Numbered from the stretch's first letter, positions 26,869-33,959 are shown. The stretch: DNA of 64,000 bases from Paenibacillus terrae (GCF_005217525.1 NZ_PNXQ01000016.1:431862-495861), one strand, 5' to 3'. A program made the numbers and translations. Notes: a model not told the origin generated them from the letters alone.

Positions 26869-27486
26869 CTATGGATTTAAAACGTACATCGGATACAAAT
26901 CCTCATTATTAAGAAATACATTTAAGTTAACATAATAATTATTATGTAAATTCATTTGTAGAATAGATTTAATTTTCTGTATCGTGTTCTCTCCTTGATC
27001 AAAAAAACATTTGACTAAATTGCGAACTGTTTCGAGGCGATGAGCAATAGCAATAACGGTTCGGCCTTGTACAAGGGGATCAATCACTTGCTGAATTTCC
27101 TTTTCATTTTCAGGATCAAGCGAAGAGGTGGCCTCATCCAGCAACACGATCGGCGAATCATTGAGAATGGCCCGTGCGATGGAAATCCGTTGCTTTTCGC
27201 CACCCGACAATGTACTGCCGCCCTCAACTAGCCAGATGTCATACCCGTTTGGCAGCTTGAAAATAAAATCGTGACAGCAAGCTTGACGGCCGGCTGCTTC
27301 GATCTGTGCCTGCGTCGCATCACTTTTACCGAATCGAATGTTATTCCCAATGGTATCCTGAAACAGATTCACGTCCTGAAACAAAATAGATACCTTACGT
27401 AACAGCGCCTCGGGGTCCATCTGCCTCATATCATCGGCGCCCAGCAGTACACTGCCCTGATTCGGGTCATAAAAACGTGCGATCAT
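26869..27486 (-). pseudogene. Truncated ABC exporter ATPase fragment reading through site A
   Basis: The open frame encodes 205 residues. The first about 155 match the C-terminal two thirds of an exporter-type ABC ATPase: IARFYDP, the Q-loop ILFQDVNLFQDT, signature LSGGEKQRISIARA, Walker B IVLLDEATSSLD and H-loop IAIAHRLETVRN. The membrane domain and Walker A are absent, so it cannot hydrolyse ATP. The last 50 residues are unrelated and include the translation of site A (NLHNNYYVNLN). A Fur box lies 4 bases upstream of the first ATG. I read it as a gene remnant cut at both ends and trapped between sites A and B. Confidence 0.8.
26925..26952. repeat. dif-like Xer site A
   Basis: Left arm AGTTAACATAA, 6-bp centre TAATTA, right arm TTATGTAAATT. 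The reverse complement of the left arm, TTATGTTAACT, agrees with the XerD arm of E. coli dif (TTATGTTAAAT, recalled) at 10 of 11 bases. The arms are inverted repeats at 9 of 11 positions. Confidence 0.7.
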
Positions 27487-27491
27487 ACGTA

Positions 27492-27508
27492 ATAATGATT
27501 ATCATTCT
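27492..27508 (-). promoter_or_regulatory. Fur box next to the ABC fragment
   Basis: On the minus strand AATGATAATCATTATT contains TGATAATCATTATTA, matching the 7-1-7 Fur motif TGATAATNATTATCA at 14 of 15 positions. It sits directly before the ATG of the truncated ATPase frame, closer than a normal promoter allows, which suggests a deletion joined them. Confidence 0.65.
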
Positions 27509-27553
27509 TATTTTAAAGACAAAACCTGATTTTGTAGGGCTCGGAACATTTTT

Positions 27554-27581
27554 AGTTAACATAATATTTATTACGTAGTCT
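27554..27581. repeat. dif-like Xer site B
   Basis: Left arm AGTTAACATAA (identical to site A), centre TATTTA, right arm TTACGTAGTCT. The right arm is the most degenerate of the set, keeping TTA-GTA. Confidence 0.6.
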
Positions 27582-27608
27582 ATTTCTTGTTACGATTTGA
27601 AGCTAGGC

Positions 27609-27637
27609 TTGACTTCGGTGCTGACTGATAGTATAGT
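27609..27637 (+). promoter_or_regulatory. SigA-type promoter of the leader RNA
   Basis: TTGACT (27609-27614) and TATAGT (27632-27637) are separated by exactly 17 bases. Each differs from the vegetative consensus by one base. The expected start of transcription is near 27644. Confidence 0.75.
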
Positions 27638-27670
27638 GCTGATATATCTGTAATCAAGGGAGAGATTTTG

Positions 27671-27694
27671 ATGTCGGTGAACGTTCTTAACTAA
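27671..27694 (+). CDS. Seven-residue leader peptide MSVNVLN
   Basis: ATG 27671 follows AAGGGAGAG (27656-27664) by 6 bases, and TAA 27692-27694 forms the end of the first arm of the 12-bp inverted repeat. A ribosome translating or stalling here would block that arm. Too short for homology. Confidence 0.5.
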   Translation: MSVNVLN

Positions 27695-27727
27695 GCAACT
27701 TCATATTCAGGGAAGACCATTCAGGCG

Positions 27728-27754
27728 CTTGTGCCCTCCGGGGACAGGTTTTTT
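27728..27754 (+). terminator. First attenuator-like hairpin in the leader
   Basis: CTTGTGCCC pairs with GGGGACAGG with one G-G mismatch and is followed by six T (27749-27754). It lies between the arms of the 12-bp repeat, so the two folds could compete. Confidence 0.5.
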
Positions 27755-27839
27755 GATATTGTGTTTTTACCCTGACATTAGTTAAGAACATGCAGATATC
27801 ATAAATCGCCTCAGGGATTATTTTCTTCTAGGCCTTATT

Positions 27840-27866
27840 CCGTGCTGTGTTCAGCGCGGTTTTTTT
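27840..27866 (+). terminator. Second terminator of the leader RNA
   Basis: CCGTGCTG and CAGCGCGG form an 8-bp stem with loop TGTT, followed by seven T. Confidence 0.85.
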
Positions 27867-27870
27867 GTTT

Positions 27871-27999
27871 TCAGATTTTGTGAAATTCCTTTATATCCTT
27901 CCTATTCATGGGCTAATTAGCTTACAAATTGGTTTACTCATGGATGATTTGGGGACGCATAAATTGGAGCTGCAAAAGCTGGAGTATAGGCTTATTTGA
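27871..27999 (+). pseudogene. Possible C-terminal remnant of a TetR-like gene
   Basis: An open frame without a start, ending at TGA 27997-27999, reads SDFVKFLYILPIHGLISLQ and IGLLMDDLGTHKLELQKLE. The IHGLISLQIGLL segment resembles the WHG-type C-terminal domain of TetR regulators. The match is short and by eye only. It lies between the two leader terminators and the MutS2-like gene. Confidence 0.25.
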
Positions 28000-28022
28000 C
28001 GATAAATTCCCTACTTCCTTCA

Positions 28023-28064
28023 GGGCGGAGAATGAACGATTTGTTCATTCTCCGCCCTTTTTTT
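28023..28064 (+). terminator. Perfect 15-bp terminator 60 bases before the MutS2-like gene
   Basis: GGGCGGAGAATGAAC (28023-28037) and GTTCATTCTCCGCCC (28043-28057) pair without mismatch, followed by seven T. It lies directly upstream of a coding gene on the same strand with no clear promoter in between, the position of an attenuator. Confidence 0.85.
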
Positions 28065-28123
28065 ATTTCACAGAGAAGGCTCTAAACAATCCTAAAATCA
28101 CACACTAAAGGAGAGATTTATTC

Positions 28124-30085
28124 ATGAATGAAACCACAATGCAGCGTTTGGAATATGATCGGATCAAAACAAGAGTTTCCGAATGTGCTTTTTCTTACCT
28201 TGGTAAGCGCCATGCCGCTTCCATGCAACCCATTACAGATATCCGTACGATCAAGATCCGCCTTGACGAAGCGATGGAAGCCCTCCAGCTCATTCGCCAC
28301 GGTGCAAGTGTTCCTATCCCCTCGCTGGAAGGGATGGAACACATTCTTCACTTGCTGGGAATCGGATATTTGTTCAGCGAGCGCGATTTTTCTCACATTG
28401 CCCAATTTATCAGAAGTTGCGTTCAACTGATAAAATATATGGGTTCCAAGTCGAATACCGCTCCAAGCGTCAGTGCCTATGCTTCTTCCATGTATGATAT
28501 GGAACCGCTTCTGTCTGAAATTGAAAGATGTATTTATTCAGGAAAAGTGACGGACACCGCCAGTAAGGAACTGGCTAAAATCCGCAAAAAAATAGCAGTC
28601 ACGGAAGAACGGATCAAAAGAAAACTTGATTCTCTCACCAGCCGTCACCGATCCATCATGCAGGAACATATGACCAGTCAGCGTGGCGGTCGTTACGTGC
28701 TTCCAATCAAAAAAGAGTTTCGAAAACAGGTGAAAGGCAACGTGCTGGATGAATCAGGCAGTGGACAAACGGTTTACATTGAGCCTGCCGAGATTGTAAG
28801 TCTCCAATACGATCAGAGCGCGAACATCGCAGAAGAAGCAAAAGAAGCAATGAAGGTACTGGGCGACCTAACGGCACTTGCTGAGTCATACAGCCGGGAG
28901 CTGAGCATCAACACAGAGACAGTAGGCATACTCGACTTTTTATTAGCAAAAGCCAAATACGCCATGACGATGGATGCTGTGCCTGTCGAGCTTAACCTTG
29001 ACGGAATTATAGACATTCGAGGGGCACGTCACCCGTTGATGGAAAAATCTATGGTTCCACTTGATTTCTCAATCGGTGAAGGCTACTCTTCACTCATCAT
29101 TACCGGACCCAATACAGGTGGAAAAACGATGGCCCTCAAAAGTGTCGGCCTGTTAACTCTGATGGTACAATCCGGACTGCTGGTACCTGTTTCAGAAGGC
29201 TCACGAATGGCTGTATTCGAGAACATCGAGGTGGATATCGGAGACGGACAAAGCATCGAGCATGCTTTGAGCACCTTTTCTGCACATATTCGCAACATGA
29301 TCGGTATTTTGGAAACGGCAAGCAACTCCACTCTGATCCTGATTGATGAAATGGCATCTGGAACCGATCCGGGCGAAGGCGTGGGCCTCTCTATCGCGCT
29401 GCTGGAAGAATTCCACCGCCGACAGGCAACGGTAGTAGCTACCACGCACTTTAGCGAAATTAAGCATTTTGCCGAAAATACACCTGGATTTCAGAATGCC
29501 CGAATGGAGTTTGATACCGAAACGCTACAACCATTATACCGTCTCCGAATCGGTGAGGCCGGGGAAAGCTACGCATACGCCATTGCCTTGAAGCTGGGGA
29601 TGTGGAATCGGATTATCGAGCGTTCTCAGGCCATTTCTGCGGGCAGAACATCTCAGAACACACAGGAACTGTTTGTGGTCCCCCCAGCTTCTAAAGATGA
29701 GAAGCACAAAACAACAAGTGAACTCTCTCCTAAAAGAGCATCTTTAAAGCACACAGCCACAAAACAGGGGAAACAAAAACACACTGCCGAACCTATGTCG
29801 TTTGCCCTTGGCGATAGTGTTTATGTAGGCTACCTGAATCAGACTGGAATTGTGTACAAAACCGAGGATGAACGAGGGAATGTAGGTGTTTTAATCCAAG
29901 GAGAAAAGCTGAGCATGAATAAAAAGAGGCTCGTCCTTCACATCGCAGCTACTGAATTGTATCCTGACGACTATGATCTGGATATCGTTTTAGAAACCAA
30001 GGAAAACCGCAAAAAACGGAAGCTTATGGGACGCAAGCATATCGAAGGCTTGATGATTGAATCTCCCCCGGAAAATGAAATGTAG
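28124..30085 (+). CDS. MutS2-like ATPase lacking the Smr domain
   Basis: The 653-residue protein follows the MutS2 plan: an N-terminal helical core/clamp (about 1-290, with GGRYVLPIKKEFR and ESGSGQTVYIEPAEI), then the MutS ATPase with Walker A GPNTGGKT (about 328-335), Walker B LILIDEMASGTDP (about 404-416) and the TTHFSEIK switch. A KOW-like stretch follows (FALGDSVYVGYLNQTGIVYK, about 557-605). MutS2 proteins are near 785 residues; the C-terminal Smr nuclease domain is missing, the tail ending after a basic ENRKKRKLMGRK. B. subtilis MutS2 splits collided ribosomes. This version could act on ribosomes or DNA structures. Start ATG 28124 follows AAAGGAGAG. It is the main cargo between sites B and C. 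Confidence 0.8.
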   Translation: MNETTMQRLEYDRIKTRVSECAFSYLGKRHAASMQPITDIRTIKIRLDEAMEALQLIRHGASVPIPSLEGMEHILHLLGIGYLFSERDFSHIAQFIRSCVQLIKYMGSKSNTAPSVSAYASSMYDMEPLLSEIERCIYSGKVTDTASKELAKIRKKIAVTEERIKRKLDSLTSRHRSIMQEHMTSQRGGRYVLPIKKEFRKQVKGNVLDESGSGQTVYIEPAEIVSLQYDQSANIAEEAKEAMKVLGDLTALAESYSRELSINTETVGILDFLLAKAKYAMTMDAVPVELNLDGIIDIRGARHPLMEKSMVPLDFSIGEGYSSLIITGPNTGGKTMALKSVGLLTLMVQSGLLVPVSEGSRMAVFENIEVDIGDGQSIEHALSTFSAHIRNMIGILETASNSTLILIDEMASGTDPGEGVGLSIALLEEFHRRQATVVATTHFSEIKHFAENTPGFQNARMEFDTETLQPLYRLRIGEAGESYAYAIALKLGMWNRIIERSQAISAGRTSQNTQELFVVPPASKDEKHKTTSELSPKRASLKHTATKQGKQKHTAEPMSFALGDSVYVGYLNQTGIVYKTEDERGNVGVLIQGEKLSMNKKRLVLHIAATELYPDDYDLDIVLETKENRKKRKLMGRKHIEGLMIESPPENEM

Positions 30086-30140
30086 ACGCACATGTATATT
30101 CTCAATTTAAAATAAGTTTTTTTGAATGTCAGTGAAATTT

Positions 30141-30185
30141 AATCTGCAAGCGGACACTTTGATTAGAGTGATCCACTTGCAGATT
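30141..30185 (+). terminator. Hairpin downstream of the MutS2-like gene
   Basis: AATCTGCAAG (30141-30150) pairs perfectly with CTTGCAGATT (30176-30185). The following CTACTTGTTGTC is only moderately T-rich. Confidence 0.5.
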
Positions 30186-30233
30186 CTACTTGTTGTCATT
30201 TGAATACATTAATAGGACTCATAAATCTAGTTT

Positions 30234-30261
30234 AACTAACATAATATATATTATGTAATCC
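30234..30261. repeat. dif-like Xer site C
   Basis: Left arm AACTAACATAA, centre TATATA, right arm TTATGTAATCC. The centre equals that of B. subtilis dif as I recall it, and the right arm shares TTATGTAA with its XerD arm TTATGTAAACT. Confidence 0.7.
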
Positions 30262-30275
30262 TATGGTTTATCAGA

Positions 30276-30437
30276 TCATCTTTTAACATCAGCAGGGTCA
30301 CGTTGTCTAGTGTATTTTTCAATCCAAAAATAGTCATCTCCATTCAAATTCACATATGGGAGTCTCAGAGCCAGCTTACTTCCAAGCGACGATACTCCCG
30401 AGCCTGAAGCTCCAAGGATAAGTATTCTGTTTTTCAA
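30276..30437 (-). pseudogene. Truncated P-loop kinase, N-terminal fragment
   Basis: From TTG 30437 the frame encodes 53 residues that begin like small P-loop nucleotide kinases: KNRILILGASGSGVSSLGSK (Walker A GASGSGVS), then LPYVNLNGDDYFWIEKYT. The family is normally around 170-190 residues, so only the N-terminal third remains; the frame stops 15 bases from site C. The fragment is after the terminator of the ROK kinase gene. Loss of the rest at a dif-like site fits deletion by site-specific recombination. Confidence 0.6.
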
Positions 30438-30464
30438 ACCTCTTATATCAAACGTCTGTAACAC

Positions 30465-30503
30465 AAAAAAGGCGTGTCCAAAGTTAAAGGCACGCTCTTT
30501 TGT
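30465..30503 (-). terminator. Terminator downstream of the ROK kinase gene
   Basis: On the minus strand GCGTGCC pairs with GGACACGC around TTTAACTTT, followed by CTTTTTTGTG. Confidence 0.75.
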
Positions 30504-30559
30504 TAACATTTTATTTGTTTGTATTACTCAATCCCTTACTCGTCGAAATATAACTTTTG

Positions 30560-31465
30560 TCATAATTCAAGATGATACGATTGTTTGTAGTTATATATAG
30601 CGCCTAGCAAATTCGCTTCATTGCCTAATTTACTTTGTTCAATATCTGCACGCACAAAATTATAGATAGATTCCATATAAAGCTTCTCCAACTCTTCCCT
30701 AATCGTAATTACCAGTAAAGGATTTTCAGATATGCCTCCCCCAATAACAAACTTTTCAGGGTCAAGAATCGATTGCAAATTAATGATTTGTGTTGCGATG
30801 TTCCTACAGTATTCATGAAAAATCGTTTGGATCGCGCGATCACCTTCTTCAATGAACTTGAATACTTGTTCACCTGTTATTGAATCTGCAGGAAGTCCTT
30901 TAGCTTTCGCAACGGTTTTTGTTAAAACAAAACTACTCCCTTGCATACCAAACAAATAATCATCATTGTCTGCATACTCGCTGTTCGTTCTGATGAAGGA
31001 GAATTCTCCAGCCGATAAATGGTGACCTTTCAGCAATTTCCCTTGAGAGATGATTCCACCCCCCATCCCTGTTCCAACTACCAGAACAACACCATCGGTA
31101 ATCCCTTGTAATGAACCACGCCATGCTTCCCCAAGAGCAGCACACTTTCCATCATTTTCAATCGCTACGGGCTTGTGAAACGCTTTCTTAAAAACTTCTA
31201 TCATATTTATATCATTTATATATCTTAATGAACCTCCATGCACCATATGGCCGCTTGCTGAATTCACAATACCTGGCATACTGACGGCTATACCTTCGCA
31301 CTCATCCATAAACTGATTAAGAATTTGCTTTAAAGCTACAAGCAGATTCTCAAGTGAGTCCAATGGAGTTTTGACTTTACCCTTGCTCATAAATTCACCT
31401 TGAAAATACAAACTGAATTTTATAAAAGAGCCGCCAATATCAAAAACCAGTATTTTATTTTTCAT
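30560..31465 (-). CDS. ROK-family sugar kinase
   Basis: The 301-residue protein begins with the phosphate-binding FDIGGSFIKFSLY and has VAIENDGKCAALGEAWRG and VVGTGMGGGIISQGKLLKG, with ATP-binding motif VIGGGISENP near the C-terminus. These are the ROK (repressor, ORF, kinase) marks; no helix-turn-helix is present, so it is a kinase. The zinc motif CxCGxxGC usual in glucokinases is absent. Substrates could be glucose, N-acetylmannosamine or beta-glucosides. The start ATG 31465 lies downstream of AAAGGACTATACGTAGT. It stands alone between sites C and D, with low G+C (23 of 60 in the line at 30601). Confidence 0.8.
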   Translation of the reverse strand: MKNKILVFDIGGSFIKFSLYFQGEFMSKGKVKTPLDSLENLLVALKQILNQFMDECEGIAVSMPGIVNSASGHMVHGGSLRYINDINMIEVFKKAFHKPVAIENDGKCAALGEAWRGSLQGITDGVVLVVGTGMGGGIISQGKLLKGHHLSAGEFSFIRTNSEYADNDDYLFGMQGSSFVLTKTVAKAKGLPADSITGEQVFKFIEEGDRAIQTIFHEYCRNIATQIINLQSILDPEKFVIGGGISENPLLVITIREELEKLYMESIYNFVRADIEQSKLGNEANLLGAIYNYKQSYHLEL

Positions 31466-31776
31466 ACTACGTATAGTCCTTTCATTGAGCAGTTTTGAGT
31501 GGTTCTCTAAATAACGATAATTAATTTTATTGGTTTTGTAAATCCATCATTTTCTTTATCGTTAGTCAGACACCGTTCTCTTCGTTGGATTTAGTGATAA
31601 AGCTAGCTGCATTATTGGCATCGTATTACTATTAAAAAAAGCTTCTGTACCTTTACTTTATTACCTTTGTCAAGGCAATACCATACTGGCTTTTAATTCA
31701 CCATTGCTTTCCAATTTATTCTGAATTATTCTAAGGTTTATCATATGACAATCGCTAAAATAAGGAGGCACATCTA
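31466..31776. other. AT-rich intergenic stretch without recognised gene
   Basis: I see no ORF with a ribosome site, repeat or structured RNA here. It separates the divergent ROK kinase and DinB pseudogene and must hold their promoters. Confidence 0.5.
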
Positions 31777-32224
31777 TTGAATATTACTGTTGAAGAACTC
31801 GCTAGGCTTATCGAGGATCATGAAAAAGAATTCTTTTCGATCTCAGAACATGAATTTAATGCCAAACCTTTCCCAGAAAAATGGTCTAAAAAAGAAATAC
31901 TAGGGCATCTGTGCGACTCCGCTTCTAATAATCATCGAAGATTTATAATGATTAAGCATTCAAGGTCCCCTGAAAATTGAAGCATATGCGCAAAATGATT
32001 GGGTTGCAGCTAATCAGTATCAGGAAGCGTTCTCCCACGCGGATGTCATACATCTATGGAAACTATTAAATAAACAAATCATAAATATGTTAAACTCATG
32101 TACATCACTCGATTTTGAGAAAGAATTTCAAAAAGATGACCAGTCTACCGAAACATTACAGTGGCTAGTTGACGATTATATTCAGCATATGCAGCATCAT
32201 TTGGATCAAATCAATCAAAAATAA
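31777..32224 (+). pseudogene. DinB-family gene broken by a frameshift
   Basis: The first frame, from TTG 31777 with AAGGAGG 8 bases upstream, encodes 67 residues and stops at 31978-31980. A second frame from about 31976 continues to TAA 32222-32224. Together they read as one DinB/YfiT-like four-helix protein of about 150 residues: PEKWSKKEILGHLCDSASNN with the first metal His, then NDWVAANQYQE and the C-terminal YIQHMQHHLDQI with the other metal His residues. The change of frame lies near 31961-31976. DinB-like proteins are metal-binding thiol transferases or hydrolases. It is probably inactive, unless the frameshift is a read error. Confidence 0.75.
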
Positions 32225-32316
32225 GAATAAGTACGATGATAAAGGATACTATGTTCACAATATGGATGACACAAGTCGTTGATGCGATTTCCAAGTCAGG
32301 GTGCAATTCTTTTTTT

Positions 32317-32344
32317 AGTTTACATAATATTTTTTATGTAAACT
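32317..32344. repeat. dif-like Xer site D
   Basis: Left arm AGTTTACATAA, centre TATTTT, right arm TTATGTAAACT. The arms are perfect inverted repeats, and the right arm is identical to the XerD-side arm of B. subtilis dif as I recall it. It lies 38 bases beyond the stop codon of the tyrosine recombinase gene. Confidence 0.75.
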
Positions 32345-32382
32345 CAATGTGTTTATTTTCAAAATCAACTCCTGGTATATAC

Positions 32383-33339
32383 TTATAATCCCGTTATTGG
32401 TATCTGGACATCCAGCTTGTCCATCGCTTTTTCCTTTTCCCGATCCGTGACATGCGTGTATACAGTGGTGGTCTGAATGGAAGAGTGTCCCAGCAACTCT
32501 TGCACAGTACGCAGATCTGCACCTCTACGCAAAAGCATCGTTGCAAACGTATGACGCAGCTTATGGCTGGAGTAAGCCACTCGACCTTGCGCACCTTTAT
32601 CCTGCTGGAATCGCTCGAACGTTTCTGTAGCGATCTGCTGGATAGAGCGAACCGCCAGTCGGCGGCCTTTTTGCGACACGAACATCGCATCCTCCTTCCC
32701 TCTCCACGGGGTTAATCTTTCCTCCAATGCACGATCTAAAACATCACACACAGCCTCCGGCACCGGGAGCGTACGCCACTTTCTCCCTTTACCAAACACA
32801 TCCAGTGTGCGTCGCTCCCGGCTGTAATCCGGGACATTCAAAGAATGAACCTCTCCCACCCGTAATCCCATATATACCATGAGCAGAAAAATAGCCATGT
32901 TGCGATTGGCATATTTCCCTTCCACCGCGAGTAAAAATGGCCGAATTTCATTTTCATCCAGGTACACGGGCATACGATTCTTTTCGGTCTTTGCTTTTTT
33001 AATTCCGAAAGCCGGATTCGTGCTGCACAATTCAAATTCCTGTAGCGCTTTAAAAAAGCTACTCACCGCTGCATGCTTGCGGTTCCGGGTGCTATCTCCA
33101 GCTCCGCCTTCCCGAGCTTTAGACAGATACGACATCACATGAATCTTTTTCACCTGATCGAGTGGTTTATCCCGCAACGTGAGTAAGAACTGCTTCACAT
33201 CCCCCGTATAGTTTTTTTGAGTATGTATCGTATACCCTGCATCTTTCATCCAAATCAAAAAAGCTTCCAGTTCCTCAGCATACACTTCATCAATATCATC
33301 TATCATATCCGGCTCCATTTGCCGTACCCCTTTTTTCAC
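32383..33339 (-). CDS. Tyrosine recombinase of XerC/XerD type
   Basis: The 318-residue recombinase has an N-terminal core-binding SAM-like domain (about 20-115) and a C-terminal catalytic domain with the full set: Arg in [10 protein letters not shown], Lys in [16 protein letters not shown], His in [10 protein letters not shown] and nucleophile Tyr in TTVYTHVT. It therefore should be active. Xer enzymes cut and join at 28-bp dif sites. The gene sits between two such sites, D and E. The start is GTG 33337-33339, with GGAGG 8 bases upstream. Upstream lies a direct repeat TCGACATTCCAATCGACAT-like pair (CGACAT twice). Whether it is a host XerC/XerD or a module-specific enzyme cannot be told here. 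Confidence 0.88.
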   Translation of the reverse strand: MKKGVRQMEPDMIDDIDEVYAEELEAFLIWMKDAGYTIHTQKNYTGDVKQFLLTLRDKPLDQVKKIHVMSYLSKAREGGAGDSTRNRKHAAVSSFFKALQEFELCSTNPAFGIKKAKTEKNRMPVYLDENEIRPFLLAVEGKYANRNMAIFLLMVYMGLRVGEVHSLNVPDYSRERRTLDVFGKGRKWRTLPVPEAVCDVLDRALEERLTPWRGKEDAMFVSQKGRRLAVRSIQQIATETFERFQQDKGAQGRVAYSSHKLRHTFATMLLRRGADLRTVQELLGHSSIQTTTVYTHVTDREKEKAMDKLDVQIPITGL

Positions 33340-33465
33340 CCCGATTACCTCCGTTCCGATTCATCTTCCCAATATACTGTAAAACGTCCATTTTCGCCTA
33401 CTTTTTATCGACATTCCAATCGACATCTTGTGCGTGAGGGATAATAAAAGTCGATTTAAACCTAA

Positions 33466-33493
33466 ACTGCGTATAATTTATATTATGCGCAGT
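33466..33493. repeat. dif-like Xer site E
   Basis: Left arm ACTGCGTATAA, centre TTTATA, right arm TTATGCGCAGT; the arms match at 10 of 11 positions. Unlike sites A-D, its arms resemble the XerC arm of E. coli dif (GGTGCGCATAA, recalled): the reverse complement of the right arm is ACTGCGCATAA, 9 of 11 identical. Confidence 0.7.
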
Positions 33494-33791
33494 TATTTTA
33501 AGCACTTTTTAAGTATAAAATAAAGCCCTTAGCCTTGTCTACCGCCATTTTGACTGATTTTCTCCTAAGATACCGTTATCATCAGCATCAGAGAGCATAT
33601 CTAAGAACCCACGGGGTGAGTAGCCGTCGGCGGGACATGGATGATGTGAAAAAGAATTTTGCTGTTTCTCTCCATTTTCCCTTCATCATTCAGCACGCTA
33701 TACTTAAAGAAGTCGGAAGGCAAACTATTTTCAGCTTATATTCATTTCAAAAATGTAAGTTATTCATGACAAAGGGAGTGTTCATTTATTT
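33494..33791. other. Intergenic region right of site E
   Basis: The stretch contains ACCCACGGGGTGAGTAGCCG and CGGCGGGACATGG near 33607-33640, G-rich blocks that stand out in an AT-rich surround and may belong to a structured RNA. I could not match them to a known riboswitch. An open frame (33535-33795) lacks a ribosome site and looks random, though it overlaps the next start by ATGA. Confidence 0.35.
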
Positions 33792-33959
33792 ATGAGTACC
33801 GAAATGCTGGAACGTCGAAGTGAAATTCTAAAACGGAACATCCATCAGTTGCTGGTTCAGGAAAATCAACACGGCGTGACGCGTCAAGAAAATTATACTT
33901 TGCACAAAATGATCAGGGAGCTTCATCAAACTTCTCACGCCTTGAATACTTCCCGTTGA
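33792..33959 (+). CDS. Small charged helical protein, unknown function
   Basis: ATG 33792 to TGA 33957-33959 encodes 55 residues, STEMLERRSEILKRNIHQLL and later TRQENYTLHKMIRELHQTSH, a likely amphipathic helical pair. AAAGGGAG lies about 13 bases upstream, further than normal. A strong terminator follows 30 bases later. The charged, helix-friendly composition suggests a real small protein, but I do not recognise the family. Confidence 0.45.
   Translation: MSTEMLERRSEILKRNIHQLLVQENQHGVTRQENYTLHKMIRELHQTSHALNTSR

Larger units (their letters stand above)
27644..27866 (+). ncRNA. Structured leader RNA or attenuator, unknown class
   Basis: Downstream of a good promoter lies a short translated ORF, then a fold: GTTCTTAACTAA (27683-27694) pairs exactly with TTAGTTAAGAAC (27778-27789), enclosing TCAGGG/CCCTGA and a hairpin at 27728-27748 followed by six T. 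ATATCTG/CAGATAT adds an outer stem. A second terminator ends the unit at 27840-27866. The Shine-Dalgarno-equipped 7-codon ORF whose stop lies in the first stem arm points to ribosome-mediated attenuation, as used before many ribosome-protection and rRNA methylase genes. I do not recognise a known riboswitch. A free-standing sRNA remains possible. Confidence 0.6.

Noticed and set aside
27644..27866. Retron msr-msd RNA
   Set aside because: The closing inverted repeat is suggestive, but no reverse transcriptase gene is nearby; an attenuator explains the short ORF and terminators better.
26925..33493. CRISPR array made of the five palindromes
   Set aside because: Spacing is 0.6 to 2.7 kb with genes in between, far from CRISPR spacing, and no cas genes are present.
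33535..33795. 86-residue ORF overlapping the small protein start by ATGA
   Set aside because: No ribosome site, irregular composition and no recognisable domain.
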